Source of the DNA: Armatimonadota bacterium
GTDB taxonomy: Bacteria > Bacteroidota > Ignavibacteria > OLB7
Assembly (NCBI GenBank): GCA_020850315.1
Contig: JADZEY010000003.1
Location: 1-43,909, forward strand
DNA: 43,909 nucleotides
Direction: 5' to 3'
Made by a program: the position numbers and the translations under genes. The notes beneath the pieces are model-generated. The model was not told where the DNA came from and did not search any database. It worked only from the letters and a program-made list of their open reading frames with translations. Positions 16,501-24,674 of this stretch are shown here, in pieces. Position 1 is the stretch's first letter; each line of letters starts with the position of its first letter.

Positions 16501-18652
16501 AGTGACCGAGCGGAAATTCCACAAAACCGGCGGCTACATGACCGCCTATCTGCGCCAGCGGATGTTCATTGTGGTGCGCCAACCGCTGAAGGAGTATCCA
16601 GCGTTCGGCCAAAAGCACAACGCGCGCAACTTCCCCTTCCGCAACCTTCGGATCACCACACTGGTGACACCCAACCTTGATGAGCCAAGCAACGATGCAG
16701 TGGTTGTTGGCGGTGCGAACAAAGGGCAATCGGCGTTCTGGCCCAACGTTCTGGCACAACCCTTCCAGTTTCACATGATCGGAAGCGACTGGGAGGGGCG
16801 GAACATCGAGCTTACCTCGCCAGCAATGTTCATCGAAAACTCCGTTGCCTACGACTTCGCAACCATTGATGCTGCCAGGCTAAATCTGGAAAGCAAAACC
16901 GACCGCAGCCGCCGCCAGATGCGTGGGCAAACCATCGCCTTTGCCGCCGCAAAAAAATCGGGCGACACAGCCTTCACCGTCCAAACGCTGACGTTCACGG
17001 CGTTTGTGCCGCCGGTGTCGGAGCTTTCGCAGCTCTCGCTTCAGCAAAACGATCAGCCCCGATTTTATCCGGTGATGAAGGAGTCGGAAGTAGAGATGGA
17101 GGCGGTGAAGGCGATTGCTGGGCTTGGGGGCGCGGTCCCGATCGAGTATCCCGAAACCTACATCACCAACGGTTTTACCGGCGCGGCGGGGGACCCAAAC
17201 GGGAACAGCGGGCAGGTGTTCGCAAAGCTGAAATCGGTGGTGGGGATGGCCTTTGGCGGCGCGGGTGCCGGCACCGAAAAAGTTGGCGGATTGGCCGCGC
17301 CAAACATGAACATCAGCGGGTTGTCGCGGTTGGCCGGCCCGGTTAGCGGGGACCTTGCCGCAATGGCAAAAGGGGCGTTCGATCCGGCGCAGTTTTTTGC
17401 GGGATTGGATGTTGACCTGCTTGGCGGAATCTCGCTGATGGACATCGTGAAAGCCGTCACCGGGTTCGATCTCAGCATGGATTCGCTGAAGAACACGCTG
17501 GAAGATGAGTTGGTGAAAGCCGGAAAGCAAGCCACCAGCGAACTGCTGGCCACGCTGCCGAAGTCGCCAGTTCCGGCGTTCCTCTCGCAAATCATCTACG
17601 AGGCTGAGTCGGCGATTGACGCGGCATCGAAGGCCGCCGAAGCTGCCGAGGAAGCAATCAACCGCATCCCGAAGGAGATTCAGATCATCTTCAAGTGGGA
17701 TCCAGAAGTGGATTCGTTCGGGCCGTTTTTGGTGAAGGGGGACAAGAAGGACACCTTCTCGCTGACGGCAATCACCACCGTTCCGCTGACCGGAAAAGCC
17801 CCCAGCTTTGCCGTCAACGCCTATCTGAAAAACTTCGCGATTGACCTGTTCGAGATCATCACCATCAGCTTCGACTTGGTGAAGTTCAGTGCCGACAGCG
17901 GCGCGAAGATGAATGTGGATCCAAAGATCAAAGCTGTGGAGTTCGGCGGGCCGCTGGGGTTTGTCAACGAGCTGAAGGAGTTCCTGAAGTTCGGCGATAT
18001 GTTCAGCATTGACATCCAGCCCACCGGCTTGCTGCTAACGGTAAACATCGGCTTGCCAGATGTTGCGGTGGGGGCCTTCAGCCTGATGAACATCAATCTT
18101 GGGGCCACGCTCACGCTGCCGTTCACCGGCGATCCGGTCCGATTCCGGTTCCATTTCTGCGAGCGGGAAAGCCCGTTCCGGCTGACGGTCTATATTTTCG
18201 GCGGCGGCGGATTCTTTGCCATCGAGCTTGGGATGGATGGATTGGAGTTGATGGAGGCCGCGTTGGAGTTCGGCGTAAGCGCCTCGATGAACATCGGCGT
18301 TGCCAGCGGCTCGGTCTCGGTGATGGCCGGCATCTACTTCAAGATGGAGATGAACAACGGCCAGGAAAAAATCTCGCTGACTGGCTACGTCAGGGCCAAT
18401 GGCGAGTTAAGCATTCTTGGGTTAATCACCATTTCGGTGGAGTTCTATCTGGGCCTAACGTGGGAGAGCGGCCCGCCCGACCGGGTGTGGGGCGAGGCCA
18501 AAGTGACGGTAAAAGTGGAGATACTCTTCTTCAGCAAGAGTTTCACGCTAACGGTGCGCAAGGAGTTCGTGGATCCACCGCCACCGAAGCTGAAAGAGGT
18601 AATCGAGCAGCCGGAGTGGATGGAGTACCGCCGGGCATTTGCGGCAGTCTAA
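13589..18652 (+). CDS. Very large Tat-exported protein of unknown function (1687 residues)
   Basis: Not recognised as a characterised family. A twin-arginine signal, TRRQVVKMAGLAALGITPAAGA, lies at about 60-81, so a start at 13652 (Met22) is possible instead of 13589. Pro-rich linkers (EPPTPPPVKA, LPPPPPPPQ) precede a Lys/Ala-rich, probably helical region ending in KARKKNGGGEDE. Next comes a block with YRLILAPNRFGGWAHLQGPV and RTELWHTRLGV. Ala-rich helices (AASKAAEAAEEAINRI) then lead into about 350 C-terminal residues of alternating polar/apolar strands (GGGGFFAIELGMDGLELMEA, SGSVSVMAGIYFKMEM, LSILGLITISVEFYLGL). There is no T9SS tail or sortase motif. It is monocistronic, followed by a hairpin, with GC content like its neighbours. 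A large periplasmic or surface scaffold is only a guess. Confidence 0.85.
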   Translation: MNVLTSATNSASTEAHFPATPMKPTRLNLPTLRAARFAHPGSPSNFSHSALLRPGGPAVTRRQVVKMAGLAALGITPAAGAVAPSLLGNLEMVGDRNHVAFLLGGKVRWAINTRRFGGSPRLAVARTDSAITVQLRGALFPGTTLPANLHLTIHRGLMGCRATLQMELGKFHCDFPFERWLIGMSRAESRVEFSGHNTGGAPLVLRGKAHAAFTPDWSLAIDGDGVAEVNHFDAAATADGCTLKLAEPTEPSLLEEPISRRTIIKVERGNRTWAFLPAIASGLGWSAAAANTFDRLTIEAAESRTRQARHAILAEHLGDGPSLAVATGYGLDRDGDPFQLPIRSAAYAAAVGPDGSRHQAVIGRYPQSPVWLHDGGISLELSDAEGLPPIEITGVNGHIQRAALAPTIRRLHAAMPGAITEPSFFPEGHRLNLMPDSPFVAPKGPIITKPGGDITIGAGAAKDAAKDAEKFKMLPSGTPDGDKIQPTNPTPFPADLTVSVVRPKDLLVLRFQFVNLALQYREGSGNFLVRTGDKAAYLVIHFPPQNIAEQAFFETSAEENYAPAKKSDGSPIGPGDAGYPPAGGGEPPTPPPVKARIAGPSRLAFFIPKEITTIPYTLEALLDWSKLEPSLPSVALPPPPPPPQVMAGGWGGKAGTITAKDAEIRDVEIATYKGKARAAKSANATSVQKKLNAEVQIDEGMQQKMAIEIEKTGGLNSEKARRVAATTAQKPKARKKNGGGEDEFYGYFSTDLGLSWSAELGAYFGIREPLPTETALETPYRLILAPNRFGGWAHLQGPVTLPTVNPVTNASTERTELWHTRLGVMRSSKTKAWVDEDSDYYRTLRAVWSPDYVKGGHAPHFNPSDPVSLESSIRNPFRMSLDAFDRDELVKLTSDFTLADTDERVVRADRLMLSSLGAWMNVRGGWDVPIANPPLSVEEWRHRATMGRDHYVRVVYKGFLFPFGHRASLIKVTERKFHKTGGYMTAYLRQRMFIVVRQPLKEYPAFGQKHNARNFPFRNLRITTLVTPNLDEPSNDAVVVGGANKGQSAFWPNVLAQPFQFHMIGSDWEGRNIELTSPAMFIENSVAYDFATIDAARLNLESKTDRSRRQMRGQTIAFAAAKKSGDTAFTVQTLTFTAFVPPVSELSQLSLQQNDQPRFYPVMKESEVEMEAVKAIAGLGGAVPIEYPETYITNGFTGAAGDPNGNSGQVFAKLKSVVGMAFGGAGAGTEKVGGLAAPNMNISGLSRLAGPVSGDLAAMAKGAFDPAQFFAGLDVDLLGGISLMDIVKAVTGFDLSMDSLKNTLEDELVKAGKQATSELLATLPKSPVPAFLSQIIYEAESAIDAASKAAEAAEEAINRIPKEIQIIFKWDPEVDSFGPFLVKGDKKDTFSLTAITTVPLTGKAPSFAVNAYLKNFAIDLFEIITISFDLVKFSADSGAKMNVDPKIKAVEFGGPLGFVNELKEFLKFGDMFSIDIQPTGLLLTVNIGLPDVAVGAFSLMNINLGATLTLPFTGDPVRFRFHFCERESPFRLTVYIFGGGGFFAIELGMDGLELMEAALEFGVSASMNIGVASGSVSVMAGIYFKMEMNNGQEKISLTGYVRANGELSILGLITISVEFYLGLTWESGPPDRVWGEAKVTVKVEILFFSKSFTLTVRKEFVDPPPPKLKEVIEQPEWMEYRRAFAAV

Positions 18653-18676
18653 AAATCCGGCCTGTGTGAGATGATG

Positions 18677-18703
18677 GGGGGATGACAGCGAACGTCATCC
18701 CCC
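18677..18703 (+). terminator. Strong hairpin after the giant gene
   Basis: GGGGGATGAC (18677-18686) pairs perfectly with GTCATCCCCC (18694-18703) around a 7-base loop, 24 bases past the stop. There is no T run, so it may act as a terminator or an mRNA 3' end stabiliser. Confidence 0.55.
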
Positions 18704-18713
18704 TCGCCATTCC

Positions 18714-18778
18714 TTCGGCTTCTCACCGAACCTCACCCTCCGCTCATTCGGCTTCTCACCGAACACCGCCTCCGCTCA
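18714..18778 (+). repeat. Two tandem copies of a 32-33-base unit
   Basis: The units 18714-18746 and 18747-18778 both begin TTCGGCTTCTCACCGAAC and end CTCCGCTCA, differing in the middle. Each contains TTCGG...CCGAA arms, so each can fold. Confidence 0.65.
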
Positions 18779-18829
18779 TGCTGAGCCCCGTCGAAGCCTG
18801 TCCTGAGCCTTGCCGAAGGGTATGAGCGG
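18772..18829. repeat. REP-like hairpin with the CCTGTCCTGAGCC motif
   Basis: CCGCTCAT (18772-18779) pairs with ATGAGCGG (18822-18829). The interior holds GTCGAAGCCTGTCCTGAGCC and TTGCCGAAGG, words of a repeat I recall as common between genes in environmental bacteria. It is non-coding. Confidence 0.6.
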
Positions 18830-18854
18830 AGCCGCCGGACAACCAATCATTCAC

Positions 18855-19028
18855 TGACCTTACGCACCTGCCCTCGTTCGCTGCCAGCCCTCACCCCAGC
18901 CCTCTCCCAAACAGGTGATGCTACTATTTCCACTCCATTGGTCGGGTGGGAGAGGGAGCCAAAGCCGAAGAGAAGAAGAGCATCGAAGCAAGCCACCGTG
19001 CCGGCAAGTCTTCATCTGCGTAAGGTCA
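18855..19028. repeat. Dispersed repeat, copy B, bounded by perfect 12-base inverted repeats
   Basis: TGACCTTACGCA (18855-18866) is the exact reverse complement of TGCGTAAGGTCA (19017-19028), giving a 174-base element with terminal inverted repeats. Inside, CCCTCTCCCA and TGGGAGAGGG form another inverted pair. Bases 18927-19014 match copy A at 126-213 with about four mismatches. The structure is MITE-like, but no target duplication or related transposase is evident. Confidence 0.7.
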
Positions 19029-19456
19029 ATCATTCACTCTTCTCGATTCGACACTCAACACTTATCATTTGACATTTCTCTCTCAATCTTGGGGGAACGC
19101 AAAGCTGGGCGCAGCGGAGCAAGGCGCGCGAAGCGAACCACGTTCGTTTCTGTGAGGATTAGTGAGATAAACCGCTGCTTCCGCCAAGCAACGGTAATTT
19201 TGCCCCCAATGCTGACGGTTTTCCATCGGCGCACTCATCCCGCCGGCCAAACTCCACACAATCCAAGTTGATAGTTCGCCCCCCGCTCTGCCATACTCCT
19301 GAGGGTTGTTCGTCATTGGCGCGCTGGCCATTTGTTGCCGCCGCGCCCAATGCCGGAACCACGCCGTAGCGGTTTCGTTCCGGCCGGATTGCAGAAGCAG
19401 GCAGCAAGCACTATCATAGCTGAACAGAATAACAACACACACAGAGCATAACCGCA

Positions 19457-21175
19457 ATGAACTTCAAGTATTTCGACAACCGCCCAACCCAAGTAACTGC
19501 CGAATTTATTCGGGAGCAATACGCCGCGCTAACGGCCCGGATTGAACAAGCAGAAGCCGCCGACACGGCCGAACCATGGCTGGAATTATACGCCGACTGG
19601 AACGCGCTGAAATCGTTCAGCGACTCCGAAGGCAGCCGCCGCAGCCATGCGCAATCCAAGGATATGAACGACCCCGAGCGTGAGGAAGCCTACCGCTACT
19701 TCCGCGAAGAGATCCGCCCGGTGGCCGAGAACGGGAACTCCGACCTGTTAGCCGCGCTGCTGAACAGCCGCTGGCGCGATGCGGTTGGCCAACGCTACGG
19801 AAGCCATTTGGTGGATGTGCTGAAAACCACGGTGGAGCCTTTGGCCCCAATCAACAGCGAGCTTCGGGTGAAGGAAGGGGATCTGACGACACAGTACGAC
19901 AAGGTGGTGGCCCGGGGTGAGGTCACTATCGAAGGGAAAACCATGACGCTTCCGGTGGCGCGCAGCCTGATGAAATCGGCCAATGCCGAAACTCGCCGCG
20001 CCGCATTTCTTGCGCACCGCTCTTGGTTCCTTCAGCACCGCGACCAGATTGCGCCAATCTTCCACCAGCTTGTGCAGCTTCGGCACCAGATGGGAACAAA
20101 CTTGGGCCACCAAAACTTCATTCCGCTTGGATACTTGGGAATGGGACGCACCGATTACGGCCCAGCCGAAGCCGCCGCATTCCGCCAGAACGTCCGCCAG
20201 TTTGTGGTCCCACTCCAGAAGAAAATCTACGACCACCAAGCCGCCCAGCTTGGAACGGAAACCTTGAAGCCCTGGGATGTTGAGTACGACCCCGCAACCA
20301 CACTTCCGGCGGGCGTTGCCCCGGTTGCCGAACAGCTTGACCGTGCCGAGCGGTTGTTCAATAAATTATCGCCCGAGTTAGTTGGCCATTTCGTGCGGAT
20401 GCGCGCCGAAGGGCTGATTGATTTAGAAAACCGCAAAGGGAAACGCGCCGGAGCATACTGCACCTCCTTCAGCGACGAAGGGCGTGTGGCAATCCTCTGC
20501 AACTCCACCGGCGAGGAAGGCGATGTTGGAACGTTAATGCACGAGATGGGACACGCATTCCAGGGGTGGGAAAGCCAGGCTATCGAAGCGGTGGATCTGC
20601 AATGGCCCACCAGCGATGCTTGCGAGATTCACTCCATGGGGATGGAGTACCTAAGCATGCGCCACATGGATGAATTTTTCACGCCGGAACAAGCCGAGAA
20701 ATTCCGCCGCAACCGCTGGAAGGCTGCCGTGGAGCTGATCTGCTACATCTGCATTGTGGATGAGTTCCAGCATTGGGTGTATGAGAACCCAACGGCCACC
20801 CCCGACCAGCGCGACGGCGCATGGAGCCAAATCTGGGACACCTACCTAACCGGCATTGACTACACGGGTTTGGAAGAATACAAGTACGCACGCTGGTACG
20901 CCCAGGGGCATATTTTCCAAGCCCCATTCTACTACATTGACTATGCCATTGCCGAAACCGGCGCGATGCAGCTTGCGCTGATTGATGCCGACGACCACCA
21001 AAAAGCGATGGAGAGTTATTTGGAGCTGTGCCGCATTGGCGGAACCAAAAGCGTTCTGAATATCTTCCGCAGCGTTGGCCTGCGCTCGCCGTTCGATGCC
21101 GAAGCAATGCGGGATTTAATGGCCCACGCCGCGCAAGAGCTTGGGATTGAAGCAGTGGTGGAAACGGAAGGGTAG
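19457..21175 (+). CDS. M3-family oligoendopeptidase (PepF-like)
   Basis: A 572-residue cytoplasmic zinc metallopeptidase that cleaves short peptides. The active-site motif HEMGH is at 362-366 in GTLMHEMGHAFQG. The third zinc ligand is probably the Glu in the downstream CEIHSMGMEYLSM segment. The N-terminal half is helical, as in M3B oligoendopeptidases, and the length fits (about 560-600). The ATG at 19457 gives MNFKYFDNRPTQV and is preceded only by a weak ribosome site. The gene stands alone, after the repeat island and before a strong hairpin. Exact substrate range cannot be told from sequence. Confidence 0.93.
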   Translation: MNFKYFDNRPTQVTAEFIREQYAALTARIEQAEAADTAEPWLELYADWNALKSFSDSEGSRRSHAQSKDMNDPEREEAYRYFREEIRPVAENGNSDLLAALLNSRWRDAVGQRYGSHLVDVLKTTVEPLAPINSELRVKEGDLTTQYDKVVARGEVTIEGKTMTLPVARSLMKSANAETRRAAFLAHRSWFLQHRDQIAPIFHQLVQLRHQMGTNLGHQNFIPLGYLGMGRTDYGPAEAAAFRQNVRQFVVPLQKKIYDHQAAQLGTETLKPWDVEYDPATTLPAGVAPVAEQLDRAERLFNKLSPELVGHFVRMRAEGLIDLENRKGKRAGAYCTSFSDEGRVAILCNSTGEEGDVGTLMHEMGHAFQGWESQAIEAVDLQWPTSDACEIHSMGMEYLSMRHMDEFFTPEQAEKFRRNRWKAAVELICYICIVDEFQHWVYENPTATPDQRDGAWSQIWDTYLTGIDYTGLEEYKYARWYAQGHIFQAPFYYIDYAIAETGAMQLALIDADDHQKAMESYLELCRIGGTKSVLNIFRSVGLRSPFDAEAMRDLMAHAAQELGIEAVVETEG

Positions 21176-21189
21176 AATCGTCTTCTGTG

Positions 21190-21248
21190 CAATGGAGTGG
21201 CTTATGGTAGTGCCGTTTGATTGCTATCTGCCATAAGCCGCTCCATTG
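21190..21248. terminator. Long bidirectional hairpin between convergent genes
   Basis: CAATGGAG-T-GGCTTATGG (21190-21207) pairs with CCATAAGCC-G-CTCCATTG (21231-21248), 17 pairs plus one mismatch, followed on the plus strand by TTTAATTTTTC. It lies between pepF (plus) and the Gly-rich membrane protein (minus). Confidence 0.8.
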
Positions 21249-21306
21249 TTTAATTTTTCAGCAACAATGTTGTGGATATCACACATCCGTTTGAAACAGG
21301 TAGCGT

Positions 21307-22698
21307 TTACCACCTGCACGAAAAACTGGCCAACGGAACCACCATTTTTTCCGGAATATCGTTCCCGCTGAACAGCGTTGCAAGGCCGGATGGAGAGACC
21401 TGAAAATCGTAGAGAAATCCCTCCTTTTCATCGCCCTCTCGATCGGATCGGGTGCGTGCTTGGGGGGACATCAGGTTGTACAGAAGCGCGTAGCCGCCAA
21501 CCGCCCCAGCAGAGCTTGCGCCCAAATAGGTGGAGATGTTGCCCGCTCCGCTTTCCGATGCCAGCAGATAGGAAATCCCCAGCCCCAACAATCCGCCCGC
21601 TGCTTCCCCAAGCCCGATGTACGTTGCTTGGCTGTTGGTGAAATCTTTCCCCCTGACAAGTTCGCCACCTAACAGCATTCCACCAGTCGCCCCCAGCATC
21701 ACCCCGCCAACATGAATTTTGCCGTCGGCGTTGTCCGCATCGGGGTCAATAAGCTCGGCAAAGAACAGGGGGACGAACCCGCCAAGCAAGGCCGTTGCGC
21801 CAACCACGCTTGCATCGCCAGCGGTGTATGGCTGGGCATTGGCCATGGCGTTCCCAAGCAGAAACCCACCAGCCGATCCGCCAAGCATCAGCGCGCCAAC
21901 GGCGCGTTCATCGCCACGGTCGTACAGGTCGGCAAGGAACGCCACGCCGGAGCCTACGCCAAAGCCAAGCACACCTCCGTTGGCAATCATTGCGGCCTTG
22001 CCGTGGCTTAGTTGGTAGCCATCAGCGATCATGTACCCCGCCACCCCCTCGGCAATGCTGAACGGGACACTCCATCCTAACGCCGCTTCGGGTGAGTTAT
22101 CTTGGCCGTTCACCAGCAGGCTTGCGGCAAACCCATGGCCGGCCCCCAGCACCATTCCGCTTGTGGCCAGGCTTCCATCGGCAGCGCGCACGGGGCGGTT
22201 GTTGGTCAGCAGGTAGGGGAGGAAAAAGCCTGTGGCCCCGGCCAGCATGTAGGTTCCGACCACAGTCCGTCCGTCGTCCATGTCGGCGGCAACGGTGATT
22301 GCCGTGCCGTAGTATCCCAACGAAATCGCAGTGGTGGCCACCAGCAGCCCGGCGCGCCCATCTTGATCCAACGTTATCTGGGTGGCACGGGCTGCAATGC
22401 TATCGGCAACGCGCTGGCGGAAGGCGTGCAACTGGGATAGCGTCAGCGTTGTGCGGCGTTGCATCAGCTGGCTTCCGGCGTGATACGTGACCTGCAAGAT
22501 GAACGTGGCCGAGTCGCTTTGGAACACCCTTGCTTCGCGGAATGTTGAAATCTCCGGGAACAGCCCTAATTTTGCCTCCAACTCAGTATCAATGCGGTCC
22601 AATCGGCCCGCAGAATCAACAGGGACGGATGATTCTTGCGCGTGCGCGGCAATGCCAGCAAGCAGCAGCACGGTGAAGGTGAAAAGAAGAGTTCGCAT
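21307..22698 (-). CDS. Gly-rich repetitive multi-pass membrane protein, function unknown
   Basis: 463 residues from the ATG at 22698 (MRTLLFTFTVLLLAGIAAHAQ, a good signal peptide). After a soluble segment of about 100 residues come roughly ten hydrophobic stretches spaced 30-45 residues apart, each Gly/Ala-rich with small-xxx-small packing (TYMLAGATGFFLPYLL, MVLGAGHGFAASLL, VLGFGVGSGVAFLA, LMLGGSAGGFLLG, VMLGATGGMLLGG, LGASSAGAVGGYALL). They look like internal duplications. I do not recognise a family. Signal peptide plus Gly-rich helices suggests an envelope protein, but whether it sits in the inner or outer membrane cannot be decided by eye. Confidence 0.7.
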   Translation of the reverse strand: MRTLLFTFTVLLLAGIAAHAQESSVPVDSAGRLDRIDTELEAKLGLFPEISTFREARVFQSDSATFILQVTYHAGSQLMQRRTTLTLSQLHAFRQRVADSIAARATQITLDQDGRAGLLVATTAISLGYYGTAITVAADMDDGRTVVGTYMLAGATGFFLPYLLTNNRPVRAADGSLATSGMVLGAGHGFAASLLVNGQDNSPEAALGWSVPFSIAEGVAGYMIADGYQLSHGKAAMIANGGVLGFGVGSGVAFLADLYDRGDERAVGALMLGGSAGGFLLGNAMANAQPYTAGDASVVGATALLGGFVPLFFAELIDPDADNADGKIHVGGVMLGATGGMLLGGELVRGKDFTNSQATYIGLGEAAGGLLGLGISYLLASESGAGNISTYLGASSAGAVGGYALLYNLMSPQARTRSDREGDEKEGFLYDFQVSPSGLATLFSGNDIPEKMVVPLASFSCRW

Positions 22699-22823
22699 CG
22701 GCGTTGGAGTCTGGATTGAATGATGCTGAGGGCTATCAATGAAGCCATGCAACGATAGCAGAAAAACCTCCTTCTTGCTACGCCAATCGTCGTCAAAAAA
22801 ATATCATTACTCAACGTGCTTTC

Positions 22824-23462
22824 ATGCCTTCACTTTCTGACATCCGCCAGGAATACACCGCCGCTGGATTGACCGAAACTGAGCTCGATCCGAACCCATT
22901 TGCCCAGTTCGCGCAATGGTTCCGGCAAGCTGTGGAATCGGAGGTTCCGGAACCAACCGGAATGACCCTTGCCACCGTCAACGATGCTGGCCAACCCAGT
23001 GTGCGGGTGGTGCTGCTGAAAGGATTCGATGAACAAGGATTTGTCTTCTTCACCAACTACGAGGGGAAAAAAGCGGGCGACCTTGCTGCGAACCCGCACG
23101 CAGGAATCAACTTCTGGTGGAGCCAACTGCAACGCCAAGTCAGGATTGAGGGAACCGTGGAGAAAGTGGCCGATGCCGAGTCGGATGAATACTTTGCAAG
23201 CAGGCCGTTAGGAAGCCGGATTGGTGCCTGGGCCTCCGAGCAAAGCCGGGTGATTAGCGGGCGCGAGGAGCTGGAAGCCCGCGTGCACGAAATAGAGGCT
23301 CGCTTTGCCGATGGCAAAATCCCGCGCCCGCCATTTTGGGGGGGCTACCGGTTGCGTCCAACAATGATTGAGTTCTGGCAAGGCCGCCCCAGCCGATTGC
23401 ACGACCGCTTGCGGTATCGGCTGCTGGAAGGGGAATGGGCTATCGAGCGGCTATCGCCATAA
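22824..23462 (+). CDS. pdxH: Pyridoxamine/pyridoxine 5'-phosphate oxidase
   Basis: An FMN enzyme that oxidises PNP or PMP to pyridoxal 5'-phosphate, the last step of vitamin B6 synthesis and salvage. 212 residues. Family motifs are intact: [23 protein letters not shown] (FMN phosphate), [47 protein letters not shown], and the C-terminal [15 protein letters not shown] and WAIERLSP, which hold the substrate-binding Arg and His. The ATG at 22824 gives [11 protein letters not shown], a standard start. It is divergent from the Gly-rich protein and convergent with the IorA-like gene. Confidence 0.96.
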   Translation: MPSLSDIRQEYTAAGLTETELDPNPFAQFAQWFRQAVESEVPEPTGMTLATVNDAGQPSVRVVLLKGFDEQGFVFFTNYEGKKAGDLAANPHAGINFWWSQLQRQVRIEGTVEKVADAESDEYFASRPLGSRIGAWASEQSRVISGREELEARVHEIEARFADGKIPRPPFWGGYRLRPTMIEFWQGRPSRLHDRLRYRLLEGEWAIERLSP

Positions 23463-23498
23463 TGTTAGGATAGTGTTTCTGGAATACCCCGCAACGGT

Positions 23499-24674
23499 TT
23501 ACCGATACTTCACCACCACAATTCGCATTTCGGTTGCGGCGGCGGCTTCTTGCAGTGTTTCGCGTATCTGCTGGGGCGTTGCCGGAAGCACAATTCGCCG
23601 AACGGCATCCGCATAGCCAGCCAGCACGCAATCCAGCATCCCTGGCCCGATCGGCTGCCCGCCAGTGACCACTGCCGCGCCGTTGTCAAGAATAAACAGC
23701 TTCAGTGGAAGCTGGCGGGTCACGGCTTCCACCAACCCCAAATGCCCGGCTGCGATAAACGAGAAATCCCCGGTTCCCCCCCACACATCCTTCTTCCCGG
23801 CAAGCATTGCCCCGATTGCCAGCGGCACGCTTCCCCCCATGTAGGTGGTGATGTCCACACAATCGAACGGAGGGAAAGCAAACAAGCTGGTGAGTCCGGT
23901 ATCCCCGGCAACAACCTCACCCCGAATGGCGCGGAACTCCTGAAAAAACGGAACCAACGGAAGTGCCGCCCGCTGCCAAAGTTCGGGAAGGTCATCGGGG
24001 GTAATGGGGATGGCGGGGGGGGTGAGTGCTTCGGCTATCGCAGTCAACGATTCCCCGCGCAGCTTGGCCTGAAGCCGGTCGCGCTGGTAGGAAGCAAACA
24101 GCGGCGAAACAAGGTGGTGAGCAATGGAGCGTTCCCAATGGAGATTGCCGTGGGGTTCCAGTTCGGCAGCCAAGGTGGGATTGGGGACTTCCTGATGAAC
24201 ATCGGCTGCATCCAGAATGATGGCCACCGGAAGTTGCCGCCGTTCCGATTCGGCAAACGCGGCGCGCAAGGCTTCGGCTGCCGAATCGGCATTGCACCGT
24301 TGGAAGGGGATTCCAATCCCGCCAAGCAAAGCATCGGCATCAAAAATGCAATCGGAATGGGTCCCGGTTGCGTCGTCGAATATCACCGCGACGAAGCCGG
24401 CAACGGTTCCGGCAAACAGGGCATCAACCACGCTGTTTGCCGCTTTGGCCAGCCCGTGCGATTTCAGCAGCGTTGCCGAACGCACACCGCACACCGCCGC
24501 GCCGTGCGCAATGGTGAACGCTGGTTCCTCATGGAAACTTATGGGTGATGGAGTTGGCCGTGCACGATTCCACGCCGCGAACGTCTCGGTTGCCCCGTAG
24601 CCGGGAACGTGGGTGACAACCGAAACAGCGCAATCAAGCAATGCAGTGGCAAGGGCTTCCGATAGCAATGGCAT
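23499..24674 (-). CDS. ThDP-dependent enzyme resembling the indolepyruvate oxidoreductase alpha subunit (IorA)
   Basis: 391 residues from the ATG at 24674 (MPLLSEALATALLDCAV). The N-terminal PYR-like domain has FHEEPAFTIAHGAAVCG with the cofactor-activating Glu, then IFDDATGTHSDC. The C-terminal PP-like domain has GDTGLTSLFAFPPFDCVDITTYMGGSVPLAIGA and WGGTGDFSFIAAGHLGLVEAV ... LFILDNGAAVVTGGQP, the GDx(n)N thiamine-binding motif with an IorA-like flavour. It is much shorter than IorA (about 600): the ferredoxin and intermediate domains are absent, and no iorB is adjacent. A decarboxylase such as a phosphonopyruvate or sulfopyruvate type is the alternative. Substrate unknown. It is divergent from queF. 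Confidence 0.75.
   Translation of the reverse strand: MPLLSEALATALLDCAVSVVTHVPGYGATETFAAWNRARPTPSPISFHEEPAFTIAHGAAVCGVRSATLLKSHGLAKAANSVVDALFAGTVAGFVAVIFDDATGTHSDCIFDADALLGGIGIPFQRCNADSAAEALRAAFAESERRQLPVAIILDAADVHQEVPNPTLAAELEPHGNLHWERSIAHHLVSPLFASYQRDRLQAKLRGESLTAIAEALTPPAIPITPDDLPELWQRAALPLVPFFQEFRAIRGEVVAGDTGLTSLFAFPPFDCVDITTYMGGSVPLAIGAMLAGKKDVWGGTGDFSFIAAGHLGLVEAVTRQLPLKLFILDNGAAVVTGGQPIGPGMLDCVLAGYADAVRRIVLPATPQQIRETLQEAAAATEMRIVVVKYR

Larger units (their letters stand above)
18653..19456. other. Repeat-rich non-coding island
   Basis: About 800 bases without a credible gene. In order it holds the terminator hairpin, a 32-33-base tandem repeat (18714-18778), a REP-like hairpin (18772-18829), the dispersed repeat element copy B (18855-19028), then GC-rich sequence with short palindromic words up to the pepF start. 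Open frames here (18915-19271 plus, 19083-19457 minus) run across the repeats and have no domain signature, so I reject them as genes. Confidence 0.7.

Noticed and set aside
18915-19457. Open frames in the repeat island (plus 18915-19271, minus 19083-19457)
   Set aside because: They run through the dispersed repeat and palindromic words, have no domain, signal peptide or ribosome site, and look like chance frames.
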